Counted from the first letter of the stretch, positions 13,601 through 23,920 are shown. The stretch: 64,000 nt of DNA from Mytilus galloprovincialis (GCF_965363235.1 NC_134841.1:36237440-36301439); one strand, 5' to 3'. Made by a program: numbers and translations. Notes: a model not told the origin generated them from the letters alone.

Positions 13601-16600
13601 TGCAATAGGAGACATCATTCAAAGCAAAAGTTAAGCAAGAAAACTCTGATAACTACAACTGCACACAAATCATGTTACCAGGTATATGGACATTTATCAT
13701 GTAAGTGAAGGAATATGGACTGTCAGAAGCCTGTTGTTCAGTAGTTGTTGTTTGTTAATGTGGTTCATAAGTGTTTCTTTTTTCTCGTTTGTTATATACT
13801 AGAACATAAGCCGAGGCTCTATGTTAAAGGCTATACTTTGCCCTTTAATAGTAAACTATATATACATTTTGACTCGGATGGAGAGTTGTCTCATTAGCAC
13901 TCATACCACATCTCCTTATTTATATTTAACATGTACAAGTAAGTAAAATAATGAACCTTACCTTAACCTCTGATTCTGTTGCAAAGCTCATCAATGGAGG
14001 ACAGATTTTCTGCATGGCTATTGACAGTGTTTCTTGGATAGCTTCATCTTCTCTCTTGCATATCCTTGCCAAACATGGTAATAAGTTCACTATGTATGGT
14101 CTGTAAATATAGAGATAAGTTAAAAGATACACATGTGTGTATGGTTAGGTATCAAAATTCATAATCAAAGAACAAAAAATATCATAACTGAAAAGTGAAA
14201 GAAAACAAATAAGTTTTGTATAATAAATTGTGAACACTAATTATTTCTATGGTGCTCATATAATATATAGAATTTTGGCATTTTTATTTTTGATACTGGC
14301 TTTATCAGCAAGAATATCAAGCGAGCCCACTATGAGAAGCTGATATTCAAGGTGATAAAGTCAGTATCAGAAAATAAAATGCCATTATTTTTTTTATCCA
14401 CAAATTGTCTTCACTGAATTTATTTTTTTCGGCTAAGAAAATAAAATAAATTGAAATAGCTTGTAAAACTTCTTTTTTAAGAGTACTAAACATTGGGATA
14501 GATGCTTGATTTTATGAATAAAATTGTGTGCATTACATTCATAAATTGATGCTGTGATGTTGCTGCATTGATACATGAAGTCTTTGCCTAATATTTTCAA
14601 CTATCAAGCCATGTCTGTAATCTTTAAAATATTTTGCAGTAAGATCAAATGAAAAGTATACAAATTGCTGATAATTTACAATATGAATTAAATGAAAACC
14701 AGATAATCGGTACAGTCCATAAGATTTTATCTATAATTACAAAACAAATTACCAATAAAACAAATTGTGTCATACCTGCTTTTCTGTGGTCTGATCAGAT
14801 GTGCCATGTCAGCAAATCTCCACACAGCTGCTCTTAAACTTCTAGATGCACCATTCTTCTTTATCTCTTTATATAACTCTACCTGTAATCTTCCTAAATT
14901 TGTCTCTAACAGGACCTAAATATAATTTGAATAATCAATTAACACAGAGATTTGTCTCACCTTTTTGTTATTTTGATAGTTAAATGCAAATGTAGAAATT
15001 GAAATAGCAGCAATATTTTTACATGTAAGTTATGTCACTAGACCATGACTGAGGGGGCAGGGTCTAACACTCTGACAGACTAATCAGTATTTCATATTTT
15101 TTGCATTCAAAAAATAAATAAATCATGTTTATTCACGAGAGGGATGTCTAATGTAAAGATTGTGTAGCAGTGTTTATATTTGGCACTCTGACATTCAGCC
15201 TCATTATCACAAAGCAGTAGAATTCTATAAAGGAGGTAGCTGAGCTTAAAAATCTTCCACACTACTATACCTCCTTACAAAGTAGGGCCAAAGTGGGTAA
15301 ATATTGAATACACCTGAAAGCCACAAACTCAGGATTATGAAAATAGTTAGCTAAATGCAAGCAAGAGGAGAACAAAACCAAGGCTGCAAAAACAACCTGC
15401 AGGAATCAGGTATTTTACATGGCTTTTCACCAGGCTGAATAATACCTAAGATGACAGAAATGCAACATACATTGGGATGACAGTAGGATACTAGCCTTTA
15501 GCTCTAAGGTTATTCTCACTAGTGGAAGACAGCCTAAGGAATGTTTAATAATCAAATGACATCTTTACATACACTAAAAGACAAATTGAATATAGAAAGT
15601 TTGAATATCAGAACAATTAGTGTCACAGAAAAAAATCCAGATTGACAAATATCTTACTAGATCTGATTCTTTCATTTCATACATCTCTGATTTTTTTTTC
15701 ATTAAATAGACCTAAAAATGTCTCCATGACGACCCTCACCTTTATTGATCTGTTAATGCATTCATCTCCTACCATTCGTACATCTGACTCAGCATCATCA
15801 CATAGACCTAGAAATGTTTCCATGGCAATTCCTAGGAATTTGGGAAAATCTGTGATTGCTCTGGTAATATAAAATAATACTTCAGTGAAACAAATATTAT
15901 GGAAATTATTTCATTTTTGACTTCTATCTTTCAATTATTTATGCAGTTATTAGAAACAAAAACAGCCTAAAAGCAGAAGAATTAAATCATTAAGTATAAT
16001 GTATACATATACTGATTAAATTATTGATAAATTTGTTGGGGAAAAAAATTAATTTATTATAATTGGGGTCTATATCAAATGTTCAATTTGATTGCAGTGT
16101 TATTTCAAACAGTAAATTATAGTTGTTTCTTTATTCAACAAGACATGCAAGAGAAGCTATTAAAGCATCCACTATAAATAATTCTGACCATTTATTTTAA
16201 CATAATCTATTCTGACAACATGATTTTTTATTTCTTTTCAAAAGAAATACAATTTCAATAGTTCTTATTATACTATTTAAGACATGTGTTTAATTTTCAT
16301 TGCAGTAAATATATTTGAATGCCTGGATATAAATTTAGCATTTCTGTGAAACAAAGCATGTTCACAATTTATTAAGAATGTTACTTCAGGTATCAAAGTT
16401 TTTCTAATTATGTTTTAGCATATCTATTTTCAAGGAATTTGTGGGTGCCACGAACATTATTTGCATTTATATATTATTACATCTCAATTCACCCTTTCAG
16501 AACCTAATGTATTCTCGGTAATATTTTCAAATGCACATACCAAATTGTTGTGATTGGCATAGAACATAATAAACAAAGAAAATTCAACCAATGATGTAAC

Positions 16601-17525
16601 AGTATTTTCATTTTGGTGTACTAACCATGAAAATACCCATAGTCCTTCAGATTCTGAATAGGCAAATAAATAAAGTACCTCATGTTTGTTGCACAAATGC
16701 AATCTGCTACTATGTTGCAGTTTAATATCTTATCTTTCTTTGTAACCACAACATCTTTCTTCCTAAAAAAAGAAAAATGTTATAGTAGTACTTGAGGTAT
16801 AAAAAGTAAAGTAAAAGGACATACATGTATCTTTATTACCATTAAAATAAAATCTTTTCACATACCCAACAACACCAAATAAATCTTGTTTGAATGTGTT
16901 AAAGAGTAGCTACCTCATCTCTCATGTTATTCTTAATGTTAAAGTAGATTTGTAATTTGTATGTCATTTTTAAAGAAACTGTTTTACTATCTTAAATAGA
17001 AAATTAAAAGAATAGGTTAAAAATACGGGTTTTGCTCATTGTTGAAGGTTAAATAGAATTTAAAAGGTCCAAGTGAATAAACTACACAGAGAACAGTAGC
17101 TATTGTATTCATCCAATAGGACAAGTGAACTTACAACAGTTTAAATAGCCTGGTAAGATAGTTATCATATTGGGTTCGCAATAAAACTGTTTAAATATGG
17201 AATAAGTCCAAAAACTAGCACAATAAAAAGATAATCCTTTTTTTTCACGTATAGATATCTAAAAAATATACATAAACACTCATATTTCTATCATATCTGA
17301 ATGATTTATTTTATTTGCCTCCTAATGGTCTGATATACCTTTATTAGTAAGGATAATAGAAGTCAATTAATGGTAACAGATGTAAACTTCTCAGCATGTA
17401 AATTTGACCATACAACAAAATTGACAAGAGTTAACTCACTTAGATGATTCCTCTGTAGCTGTCCCTTGTGGATGAAAGACTTTTAAGGCTTCAAATGCCT
17501 TGATTAACTTCTCTATAGTCGCCAT
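61..17525 (-). CDS. HTT: Huntingtin, N-terminal part (22 coding exons, continues beyond window)
   Basis: Huntingtin is a large HEAT-repeat scaffold used in vesicle transport, autophagy and transcriptional control. Exons in transcript order: 17440-17525, 16679-16762, 15740-15860, 14776-14915, 13962-14100, 13051-13192, 12104-12285, 11433-11619, 9830-10519, 9323-9487, 8305-8498, 7299-7400, 6836-6936, 6135-6396, 5367-5527, 4372-4514, 3686-3818, 2754-2941, 2234-2352, 1419-1604, 618-838, 61-136. All have AG/GT borders and phases add up to 1,274 codons without a stop. Matches to human HTT, recalled from memory, run collinearly along the whole length, for example [18 protein letters not shown] in exon 21 and [16 protein letters not shown] in exon 3. 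The start has a good context (G at -3, G at +4). An AG acceptor-like site lies only some 11 bases upstream of the ATG, so a 5'UTR intron is likely. The last ~60% of the protein lies outside the window. Confidence 0.97.
2234..2941 (-). CDS. HTT: HTT exons 18-19
   Basis: Exons 2754-2941 and 2234-2352. Exon 18 contains the highly conserved [11 protein letters not shown] motif (human NPPSLSPIRRK), preceded by [20 protein letters not shown] lysine-rich disordered stretch then spans the junction into exon 19 ([14 protein letters not shown]). Exon 19 ends with [20 protein letters not shown] (human [20 protein letters not shown]). Confidence 0.94.
3686..6396 (-). CDS. HTT: HTT exons 14-17
   Basis: Exons 6135-6396, 5367-5527, 4372-4514 and 3686-3818. 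Exon 14 carries HYVINHVPV-type loop sequence and [15 protein letters not shown] (human MENNLSRVIAAVSHEL). Exon 15 carries [20 protein letters not shown] (human FGCCEALCLLSTAFPVCIW). Exon 16 carries [20 protein letters not shown] and [12 protein letters not shown] (human [32 protein letters not shown]). Exon 17 carries [18 protein letters not shown] (human LGDRALVPMVEQLFSHLL). Identity is secure from collinearity. Confidence 0.94.
4690..4870. repeat. TAATTACATT-rich dispersed repeat in HTT intron 15
   Basis: Degenerate reiteration of TAATnnATTACA-type words. A second stretch of the same style is at 45060-45240 in AMACR intron 4, also ending near a GGGAAC/GACCC-like flank. Probably one dispersed family. 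Confidence 0.4.
5935..6092 (-). mobile_element. MITE relative (TACTGTAAATTCAG family), inverted copy
   Basis: Contains the GCAATAATAAATGCACGCAAT end and CTTTCTGAATTATAGTA terminus, matching in reverse the element at 43791-44660. Diverged and noncoding, in HTT intron 14, its right end about 40 bp before exon 14. Confidence 0.5.
6836..9487 (-). CDS. HTT: HTT exons 10-13
   Basis: Exons 9323-9487, 8305-8498, 7299-7400 and 6836-6936. Key matches: [17 protein letters not shown] with human [36 protein letters not shown] and RENPYWLVK with human LKDESSVTCKLACTAV and [19 protein letters not shown] with human [29 protein letters not shown] with human LLGDEDPRVRHVAAASLIR. All four are HEAT-repeat segments. 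Introns hold dispersed repeats at 7189-7275, 7603-7973, 8177-8252 and 8988-9240. Confidence 0.94.
7189..7275 (+). repeat. Dispersed mussel repeat fragment
   Basis: Contains GGAATATGTCAAAGATACAA and CCACCAATGGGTCGG-like words shared with 34003-34135 (same orientation) and, inverted, with 12775-12860 and 34225-34330. Lies in HTT intron 12, immediately downstream of the exon 12 donor. The track-length open frame across exon and repeat is an artefact of intron read-through. Confidence 0.45.
7603..7973 (+). repeat. Dispersed repeat family A, long copy
   Basis: About 370 bp, closely similar to 27062-27434 in NGLY1 intron 2. It runs from CTTTCTATGTTGTGATGTTA to CATACCACATCTTCCTATAT. Shorter 3' pieces are at 8177-8252, 13721-13926, 22222-22300, 25198-25276 and 54585-54640. 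No open frame. I recognise it as a common mussel repeat but cannot assign a superfamily. Confidence 0.65.
8988..9240 (+). repeat. Dispersed repeat with a short open frame (…[21 protein letters not shown])
   Basis: In HTT intron 10. The open frame at 8990-9187 ends [17 protein letters not shown] plus three residues, wording that I recall from many bivalve loci, so I call it a repeat and not an HTT exon. There are no splice borders in HTT phase. Role unknown. Confidence 0.5.
9830..10519 (-). CDS. HTT: HTT exon 9: acidic disordered linker and return to HEAT repeats
   Basis: The largest exon found here (690 bp). The first ~170 residues are rich in D, E, S and N (for example [19 protein letters not shown]) and correspond to the long disordered loop of human huntingtin where caspases cut. 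The short block [14 protein letters not shown] parallels human NQYLGLQIGQPQDED. The exon closes with [20 protein letters not shown], matching human VRVSVKALALSCVGAAVAL. The loop is clearly shorter than in human. No caspase site is claimed. Confidence 0.95.
11433..11619 (-). CDS. HTT: HTT exon 8
   Basis: Encodes [20 protein letters not shown] then [19 protein letters not shown], matching human YELTLHHTQHQDHNVVTGA and LELLQQLFRTPPPELLQTL. It ends with a short serine/threonine-rich stretch that leads into the disordered exon 9. Acceptor ATGTAG, donor GTACAT. Confidence 0.93.
12104..12285 (-). CDS. HTT: HTT exon 7
   Basis: Acceptor TTTACAG, donor GTAACA. Encodes [19 protein letters not shown] followed by [14 protein letters not shown] and [15 protein letters not shown]. 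It matches human [26 protein letters not shown] and SLKGSFGVTRKEME in order. A second copy of its first 26 codons lies about 240 bp upstream in the transcript direction (12527-12619). Confidence 0.93.
12306..12515. mobile_element. MITE with TA target site, between HTT exon 7 and 7'
   Basis: 210-bp element bounded by near-perfect inverted ends (CTGTGGATTCATT and its reverse complement) with TA on each side, as expected for Tc1/mariner-derived MITEs. The interior has repeated GTGGATTTCGTGG-type stretches. Diverged or partial relatives are at 5668-5790, 41340-41503 and 46850-47046. Confidence 0.7.
12527..12619 (-). CDS. HTT: Candidate duplicated/alternative HTT exon (exon 7')
   Basis: Copy of the first part of exon 7 inside intron 6. 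It has an acceptor (TGTTACAG) and a donor (GTAAGA) and is exactly 93 bp, so it could be included in frame: the incoming base G from exon 6 gives 31 whole codons plus one base, and that base joins exon 7 to give N-YVIPVDG. Across the 26 comparable codons there are 8 base differences; 7 are silent and 1 gives D to E. The similarity extends about 20 bp into the intron beyond the acceptor, so this is a DNA duplication. The last six codons (TNLPDI plus one base) are not shared with exon 7, and the donor lies five bases from the end of a MITE at 12306-12515. Use as an exon is inferred and not shown; it may be an inert remnant. Confidence 0.5.
13051..16762 (-). CDS. HTT: HTT exons 2-6: start of the N-HEAT domain
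   Basis: Five exons (16679-16762, 15740-15860, 14776-14915, 13962-14100, 13051-13192). They encode [65 protein letters not shown] and [16 protein letters not shown]. Each corresponds in order to the first HEAT repeats of human huntingtin ([67 protein letters not shown]). Exon edges fall where phases stay open, which supports the splice assignments. Introns contain dispersed repeats (see separate entries) but no other gene. Confidence 0.94.
13721..13926 (+). repeat. Dispersed repeat family A, partial copy
   Basis: Shares GTAGTTGTTGTTTGTTAATG, the GTGGTTCATAAGTGTTTC block and the GAGAGTTGTCTCATTAGCAC end with 7603-7973. In HTT intron 5. Confidence 0.55.
17440..17525 (-). CDS. HTT: HTT exon 1: N17 helix without polyQ
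   Basis: Encodes [17 protein letters not shown], matching the human N17 amphipathic helix at 13 of 17 positions, then [12 protein letters not shown]. There is one glutamine where vertebrates carry a polyglutamine tract, and no polyproline region. K6, K9, K15 and T3 of human N17 are kept. The phosphorylation sites S13 and S16 are A and V here. The donor is GTGAGT after 28 codons plus two bases. The ATG is fixed by this conserved N-terminus; an upstream in-frame ATG has no similarity to huntingtin. Confidence 0.95.
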
Positions 17526-18250
17526 TTCTAAAGGACCTAAACCTAAAATGGAAAAACATAACAGCGGATTTAAATAATTACCGGTAGCAATTGATTCAAT
17601 TTCAGAAACAATATATATATGCAAATACTATTCTGTGAAAAGAAGACAGTAAAATATCCTTTGTAATTAAATTAATACATGAAAATGCAACTGAACTATT
17701 TCAGGAACCATAAAATCACAAAGGATTGTTAATTTAAATGCTTAATACAATTTTTTATCAGAGTTAAGGTTGTGTATAGCCAGTTTAGACAATTCTAATT
17801 TCTTTAGTGATCACTTAAGTTGGCATAGCTCAAAGTATTCCTTCTTCACTGGCCAAGGGTTACGATCCACTCCCCTCCTCTGCACCCTAGGAGGATTAAG
17901 AGAGAATGACTGATCCAGTAGGTAAAATTTTTCATTGATTGCAGTCGTAACTAGCAAAAATGATGGAATGTCACTTAAAATATATTTTCATTTCCTGCTG
18001 CACCAAGTTTGTAGAATCTATATGCTACTGTATTTTCATCTCCACACTGAAGAGCGTTCAAGTGCTTCCATTGGCCAAAAATAATGGGTGCGACTTTAAT
18101 CAACCGATAAATGTTATCACAAATGTTGGCATAATTTGAAAAGGGTCGAGAGGAGGGCAGGGGATCCTTACCTTTCAAATTTTTATAAAAAGAACAATTG
18201 TCAAGATTATAGAGGGATAAAGCCTTCTTTAGTTTGTACTTAGCCATTGG
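17526..18250 (-). other. HTT upstream region with an unrecognised 90-aa open frame
   Basis: Holds the presumed HTT 5'UTR or promoter side, but no TATA box or initiator could be fixed. An ATG-started open frame at 17975-18247 (minus) encodes a basic, aromatic-rich 90-residue peptide starting MAKYKLKKALSLYNL. I do not recognise it. It is on the HTT strand, 450 bp upstream, and could be chance, an upstream exon, or a small gene. Confidence 0.2.
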
Positions 18251-18544
18251 TTTTTAGTTTGTGACTTTAGTCAAGTCACAGGGATGCCTTATTTACATGT
18301 AGTTGCATTGTTATTGTTGGATATGTGACATCACAGATGTCAAGTTGAAGTATTTTCTGGCACATGGTATGCAACCATATAAAACTACAGGCAGCAAGAA
18401 GGTTGATAAGGCTAGCATTAAGTGTTCTCTGTGAAAATATGAAATAATTTACTATTTACTTTATTGGTAGGAATTTACATATGATTCTGACAACAGAAAT
18501 ATTGGTGTGTTTTACTCAATTTTGTAGATTTATGACATATATAT

Positions 18545-19655
18545 AACAAGTTTGAGTGCTCTAGAGGAAAGGTCAATAGGTGGTGGATTGCTAGCTTCCT
18601 GTCACATCCGACACAAGCAGTAGTAGTGGATGGAGAGAGCTCATCACATATTGATGTAGAATTTTGGGTATCCAAAAGCTCAGTCCTTTGGCCCTCCCTA
18701 TCCCTGTTCTACATCAACAAAATGACTGATGATATTAAATCCATCATGCAGATGACACCATAGCATACCTGACAATATCAAACTACAAAGATTTGAACGA
18801 CCTACAAACAGATCTTGATAAACTAGCTACATGGGCAACCAAATAGAAAATGGCCTTCCACCCAGACAAGTGCAATGTACTTACCATCAGCCGGAAAAAC
18901 AATACCATTGCAACATACTACAAACTACATTGTCACACTTTAGAACCTGTCAAAAGTGCCAAATACCTAGGCTGCACATTCACATCCCAACTGAAATGGA
19001 ATGTAAATAACCTAGTTCAGCAACAAAGCCAAAAGAACAAGCTGCTTCCTAAAACGAAACTTGAATATAAGATCTAATTCTGTAAAGAAAAATGCCTATA
19101 AAACACTAGCAAGACCAATCACAGTTTCGACAGTCAGTCCGGTATGGGATCCATACAATAAAACTGAGATTGACTGACTAGAGATGGTCCAGAGAAGAGC
19201 AGCCCAATATGTGATGAACAAACATCATAATCACTCAAGTGTAAGCAAGATTATTAATTATCTTGATTGGAGATTCCACGAAAAAAGGCAAAAAGATGCA
19301 AGACTCACCATGCTCTTCAAAATTTTAAATGAAAAAGTTGCAGAGACAAAGGAAGATCTTCTGATGCAACCTAAATGATTGTCAAGAAATATGCATGACA
19401 GAAGCTTCAAAATTCCATCAGCTACAAGTGATTACTGGAAATATTCTTTCCGCTAAACATCAAAGATTTCGGGACGTCGGGATTTACTTTATTTAAATTC
19501 AGGACCTCGGGATTTCGTTTTTTTAAGTCTGAGATTTCGGGATCAGGACCCCTCCTAGTCCTATCCCCTCAAGATTGGAACTCTCTCCCTCCTGGGGTTG
19601 TATCAGCACCGTCAGTCAAGGCTTTTAAAGCCTCAGTGACAAAGCTGAACTAAAT
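18545..19655 (+). mobile_element. Decayed LINE (CR1/Jockey-like), reverse transcriptase C-terminal half
   Basis: Fragments in shifting frames, in the right order for a non-LTR retrotransposon ORF2. Around 18625 there is VVDGESS-like text, then LFYINKMTDDIKS with ADDT/IAYLTIS-type palm remains, then MAFHPDKCNVLTISRK (18850), YKLHCHTLEPVKSAKYLG, MVQRRAAQYVMNKHHN (19184) and DWNSLPPGVVSAPSVKAFK (about 19570-19640). At least three frame changes and several stops are present, so it is dead. It lies between HTT and NGLY1. A foreign repeat splits it at about 19465-19565. Confidence 0.85.
19465..19565 (+). repeat. CGGGATTTCGGGAT repeat inserted in the LINE
   Basis: Reiterates CGGGATTT and GGGACCTCGGGATTTCG and ends GGGATCAGGACCCCTCC, the same ending as the copy at 36086-36264. 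It interrupts the LINE between its IPSATSDYWKYSF and DWNSLPP segments. AAGAT-like sequence on both sides could be a target duplication. Confidence 0.55.
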
Positions 19656-19679
19656 TAAAATAAAATGGGGGGAGGGGGT

Positions 19680-20860
19680 GGGGCCTGTATGCGCAAAATA
19701 TTCAGTTAGTTGATTGTGGCCATTATCCGACGGAAGTAGACGACAACCGTGGAATGAAATAATTTTTTTATCAGGGACAAACTCAGGCTATCCACTTGCA
19801 ACACCTGTTGTTGCCAATGCAAATAAGAATCCAGTGATGATGGTTCATCTGGCAATGTCAAATCGAGCAAACGATGGCATTTTGGTTTCGACAATTGGGG
19901 AAAAATGTAATATGTCCGTGTTCGTGAAATAATTTATCATGGTCATAAGGCTGGTATGATTACTGATCTTGACAAGAAATGGGTAAAATTTAACCTTTCT
20001 TGTTCGGACGTGGATCACCAAAACGTCAGATAAAAGGCTGGGGCTATCGAAAATGTAGGAACGACTGCTGTCATTGTAGCTTTCACTATGTTTTTCTTTC
20101 AGTAAGTGGTCAGGTTGATCAATATCTTACACCGGAAGTTTAATTTTACGGTCACTAATCTATGTATTTTCGACCCAAATTTTAGTTCGTCGTGAATGTG
20201 GTTTCGTCCCCGATTTAAATTCGCCACAAGCATTTTATCCTTACCGAAATGGTTTAGAAAGAATACTACCAAGTATTATTTTATACATGATGGCATTTTC
20301 AAAAGCATCATTGCTAGTTAACAAATGTCACTTACTCAGATTTTAATAAACAGATTATTTTCATTGAAAAAGTTTCACTTAATCTTATCAATTTTATTGA
20401 TAGTTGAAGTATGCTTTAACCAAGCAGGAATTTGATAGATTTTTTTTTACATCAAAATTTTCCCGATATATTGTCTATTAAGCTTACACAAGTAGAGAAA
20501 GTGTCCTTCTAAACTCTCTTTGACAAGATAGACTTTTTGATAGAGGTTATAAATAAGTTGTTGTTCAATGATTCAGATATTTGTTTGGAATCCATGAACA
20601 TCAATTTGCAGATTCATATTGTGTCTGTATTGGTTAATCTGCTTTAAAATTTTATTGTTTGTTTTTTCAAAAGAAAAAGATCTTGTATTCCTGTACTGTG
20701 TGTGGCATTGCTGCAAGGCATCTTCAATGTCTTTGATATGTATAACATTGTTAAATATTTTCTGCGTTATTTTTTTACCTGTATTTTATTTTCAGATATT
20801 TGGTTTTCCTGCACTCAATTGTTATTGGTTAGTTTTATGTATCTTTTGCTGGTCCACTGA
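19680..20860. other. Intergenic stretch, no assignable gene
   Basis: Contains a 72-codon ATG open frame at 19714-19932 (plus) whose product I do not recognise, and less AT-rich sequence to about 20240. No splice-consistent exon chain or repeat identity was found. Confidence 0.3.
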
Positions 20861-20864
20861 TCAA

Positions 20865-20940
20865 GACTTCATTTAATAAGGGAGGGTTGAAATATCAAAC
20901 CAGACTTCATTTAATAAGGGAGGGTTGAAATATCAAACCA
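20865..20940. repeat. Perfect 38-bp tandem duplication
   Basis: Two adjacent identical 38-bp units (20865-20902, 20903-20940), each beginning GACTTCATTTAATAAGGG. Identity suggests a very recent duplication or an assembly artefact. Confidence 0.85.
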
Positions 20941-21139
20941 AAGCCTCAGGAAAAAATTGTCATTCCTAGTATGAGGAATAGGTTGACAATTTTGGCAATA
21001 TTGACTGATGCAAAGTGCTGAACATTTTTGCCAATTACAGTTTCTTTCTTTTTTTAAGTTTTAGCAACAACACAAAAAATACAGGTTGAAAATCTTAAAT
21101 ATAAAATTGTTGTGTAAACATCATATAGCATAAAAGATG

Positions 21140-21390
21140 GACGAAAGATTTCAGAGGGAGAGACAAACTCATAGATAGAAAATAACCTGACGCCATGGCT
21201 GAAAATAAAAAGACAAACAGACACAACATAGAAAACTAAAGACTAAGCAACATGAACCCAACCAAAAACTTGGGGTGATATCAGGTGCTCCGGAAGGGTA
21301 AGCAGGTCCAGCTCCACATGTAGCACCTGTCGTGTTGCTTATGTTATTACAAATCCGGTAAATAGTCTTATTCGGTAGGTCACATTGACA
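21140..21390. repeat. Dispersed bivalve repeat (GGTGCTCCGGAAGGGTAAGC)
   Basis: Contains GGTGATATCAGGTGCTCCGG, CTCCACATGTAGCACC and CAAATCCGGTAAATAGTC, wording I recall from many bivalve sequences. No coding capacity. The following 21391-22220 shows nothing I can name. Confidence 0.5.
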
Positions 21391-22453
21391 TGTTCATATG
21401 AAGCTTGATAGCAAATTTCAGGATGCTCTAATCTGTAGATCATGAGAAATCTGTAACAGATATTCATGGGAGGGATGGGCAGACATACAGAAAGGGGAAA
21501 AACAGTGTACAACCTCCTTCACAGCAAGGTTTAATAATATACTTCTGAAGATAATGTTGTGCTTGCAAGAAGATTTTTTTTTTTAAATTACAATTGATGG
21601 CAATAGCTCGCTTGACCTCTTGGGCAAGATAAGCTACATATTTTTATGGCATAATAATGAGCCTTACAAAAGTGAGGAACCTTGTTAGCAGTATTTTTTT
21701 CACATCATAAAGTGTGTTTTTCATTTTAGAGAATAAGATGTTGGAAACAGTTTGATAGCATCTGTTATTCCTTATCTGTATTTACCTTGGGGTGGATTTA
21801 GAGTGTATTGACACCAATTTATCTTGTAAGACCAGAACATTTTGTGTTGTTTTTTGTGTTGTGTTGCTGTTCCATTGAAGTTAAGCCCATTCATTCATAT
21901 TAATTACTGGGCATCACCCTTCATACACATTCCAGCAATCTTGCATAAAAGGTTATTTTTAAGAACATTGTATGTGCCTATTTAGAGTCTCAACTGAATA
22001 TGATTGCTTACAGGGTATATGATATCTACTTTCTCAAGATTAAGATCTGCTGTGGGAACAATAATATTGCAAGAATAAATGTCTAGGTTCACAGAATCAA
22101 GTGTTCAGTATTGAGCAGCAGGTCAAATTGTTAGAATGACCTATTACAAACAGCCCATCATTTAAACTCTCCATTTGTTCACAACTTCGTTCCATGTAAA
22201 ATTTGAGCTAACAAGTGGACAGTGTAGTGAGCTTCTGTGTCATTTGGTCTCTTGTGAAGAGTTGTCTCTTTGGAAATCATACCACATCTTTTTTTTATAT
22301 TGTGTTAAAATTGTAGAGATGAAAAATAAATTACCATACAAAGGATTAAACCAAAAACTTGCAGCTGTTATAATTATATGACTCTCACGTCACTGGATAG
22401 CGCTGTGAGGTGCATGTATAGAAATGAAGACAAATATTAGCTATGATCTTTCA

Positions 22454-22459
22454 TTTATT
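22454..22459 (-). terminator. NGLY1: Possible NGLY1 polyadenylation signal (AATAAA)
   Basis: First exact AATAAA on the minus strand downstream of the NGLY1 stop, about 1.46 kb away. It would imply a long AT-rich 3'UTR (22440-23920), a stretch that otherwise holds nothing recognisable. ATTAAA variants occur closer, so this is only a candidate. Confidence 0.3.
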
Positions 22460-23920
22460 ATGTTGTCAAATGCAGAAAAAAAAACAATTTGATCATTGAC
22501 AATAACACAGATTTTTTAGTATTACAATAACACTATAATAATCCTTATTTAATAATAATTAAAAAAAACATACCTTATAACAGCCATACACTTATTTATA
22601 TATCTTTAAGAAGGCAGCTTTAGACAAAGTTCAGTAGTAAATTTGAAGTTTTTTCATGAAAAACAAGAAAGATAGCATGCCCTTGAAAATGCTTTAAACT
22701 TTATAATTCAGCTGTATAAAATCAAAATTTGTTTAAATCATTGAAAAAAGTCTTTTCCCTTCAATTGTAAGAAAATTATACAAATTTATGAATTTCATCA
22801 GAGGATTCATTTCCCAATTTCAATCATTCATACACATTAATTTCAACAAATTTAAGATGAAGCTATGGTAGCTTTCCAATGTACATTAAATTATAAAGGT
22901 ATTTATACAGACAATCTCATATATAGCTTTTTTTTGGTCAAACACACATAAATACACATTGTCAGATGAAAGACTAATTCAATAATAGAAAAAGTACAAA
23001 AAAGTAAAAATGTTGACCAGAATTACATCACAATGATTGTTCTTCCAATGCTCCTTTTAAAGCTTCCTTTTCAGTAAGAAAAAACTTCAAAATAAACAGG
23101 AATGTGGAATAATGATAATTATATAACATCTAAAAATTGTATGTGTACATTCACCCTCACATTAAGAGGGTTTTTTTTCCACTACAGGATAATTGTCTGA
23201 TTATGTTCCCCAAAAATAAAATGAAAATTGAATGTCTGAGTAAGTTTTGAAATTAAAAATCCAAATAACATTTATATTAAATTAAATCTTAAACTAAAAT
23301 GTGTAAGTATTATATCTTAAAAAAATTGCCAGATCCCTTCCCATGGCCTCAAAATCAATGGCCCCCTTAAAACTATTAAAGTCATGAATCAGTATTACAA
23401 ATATAACATTTATGATATCAAGCAATCTTTTTCTATTGAAAAAAACATGATTATAAACATCAATCATAAGATTTTCAAGCTTCTGTAGTATAAATATCAC
23501 TTTCATATTAGGAAAAATTTGTAAAAGTAAACATTTTGAAAATATAATTCTAATAAATAATGACCATATTTATAAATAACTTTTTACATATATAACCATT
23601 CACAGGCAAAAAATGAACCATTCTAAACTTTAATATCATTGCACAATGATTATCTGAAGGATCACAAAATTAAGCAGCACTTTGTAATAAATTGAAGATG
23701 CTAAAATGTTAGCTAATTATATATTGTCTTCTTATTGCACATGATAATACTTTCATAAATTTCAAATCAGCAATTCCAGTTTAACTATGTTAGATCTATG
23801 AATTTATGTTTGAAGAAAAATTGAAAGAAAACTACCAAATTTGATTTTTTTTTTCAATATCTCCCATGCAACAACTTCAAAAAACTTTGAAAAACAATAA
23901 TACTATTCATAACAAAACAC

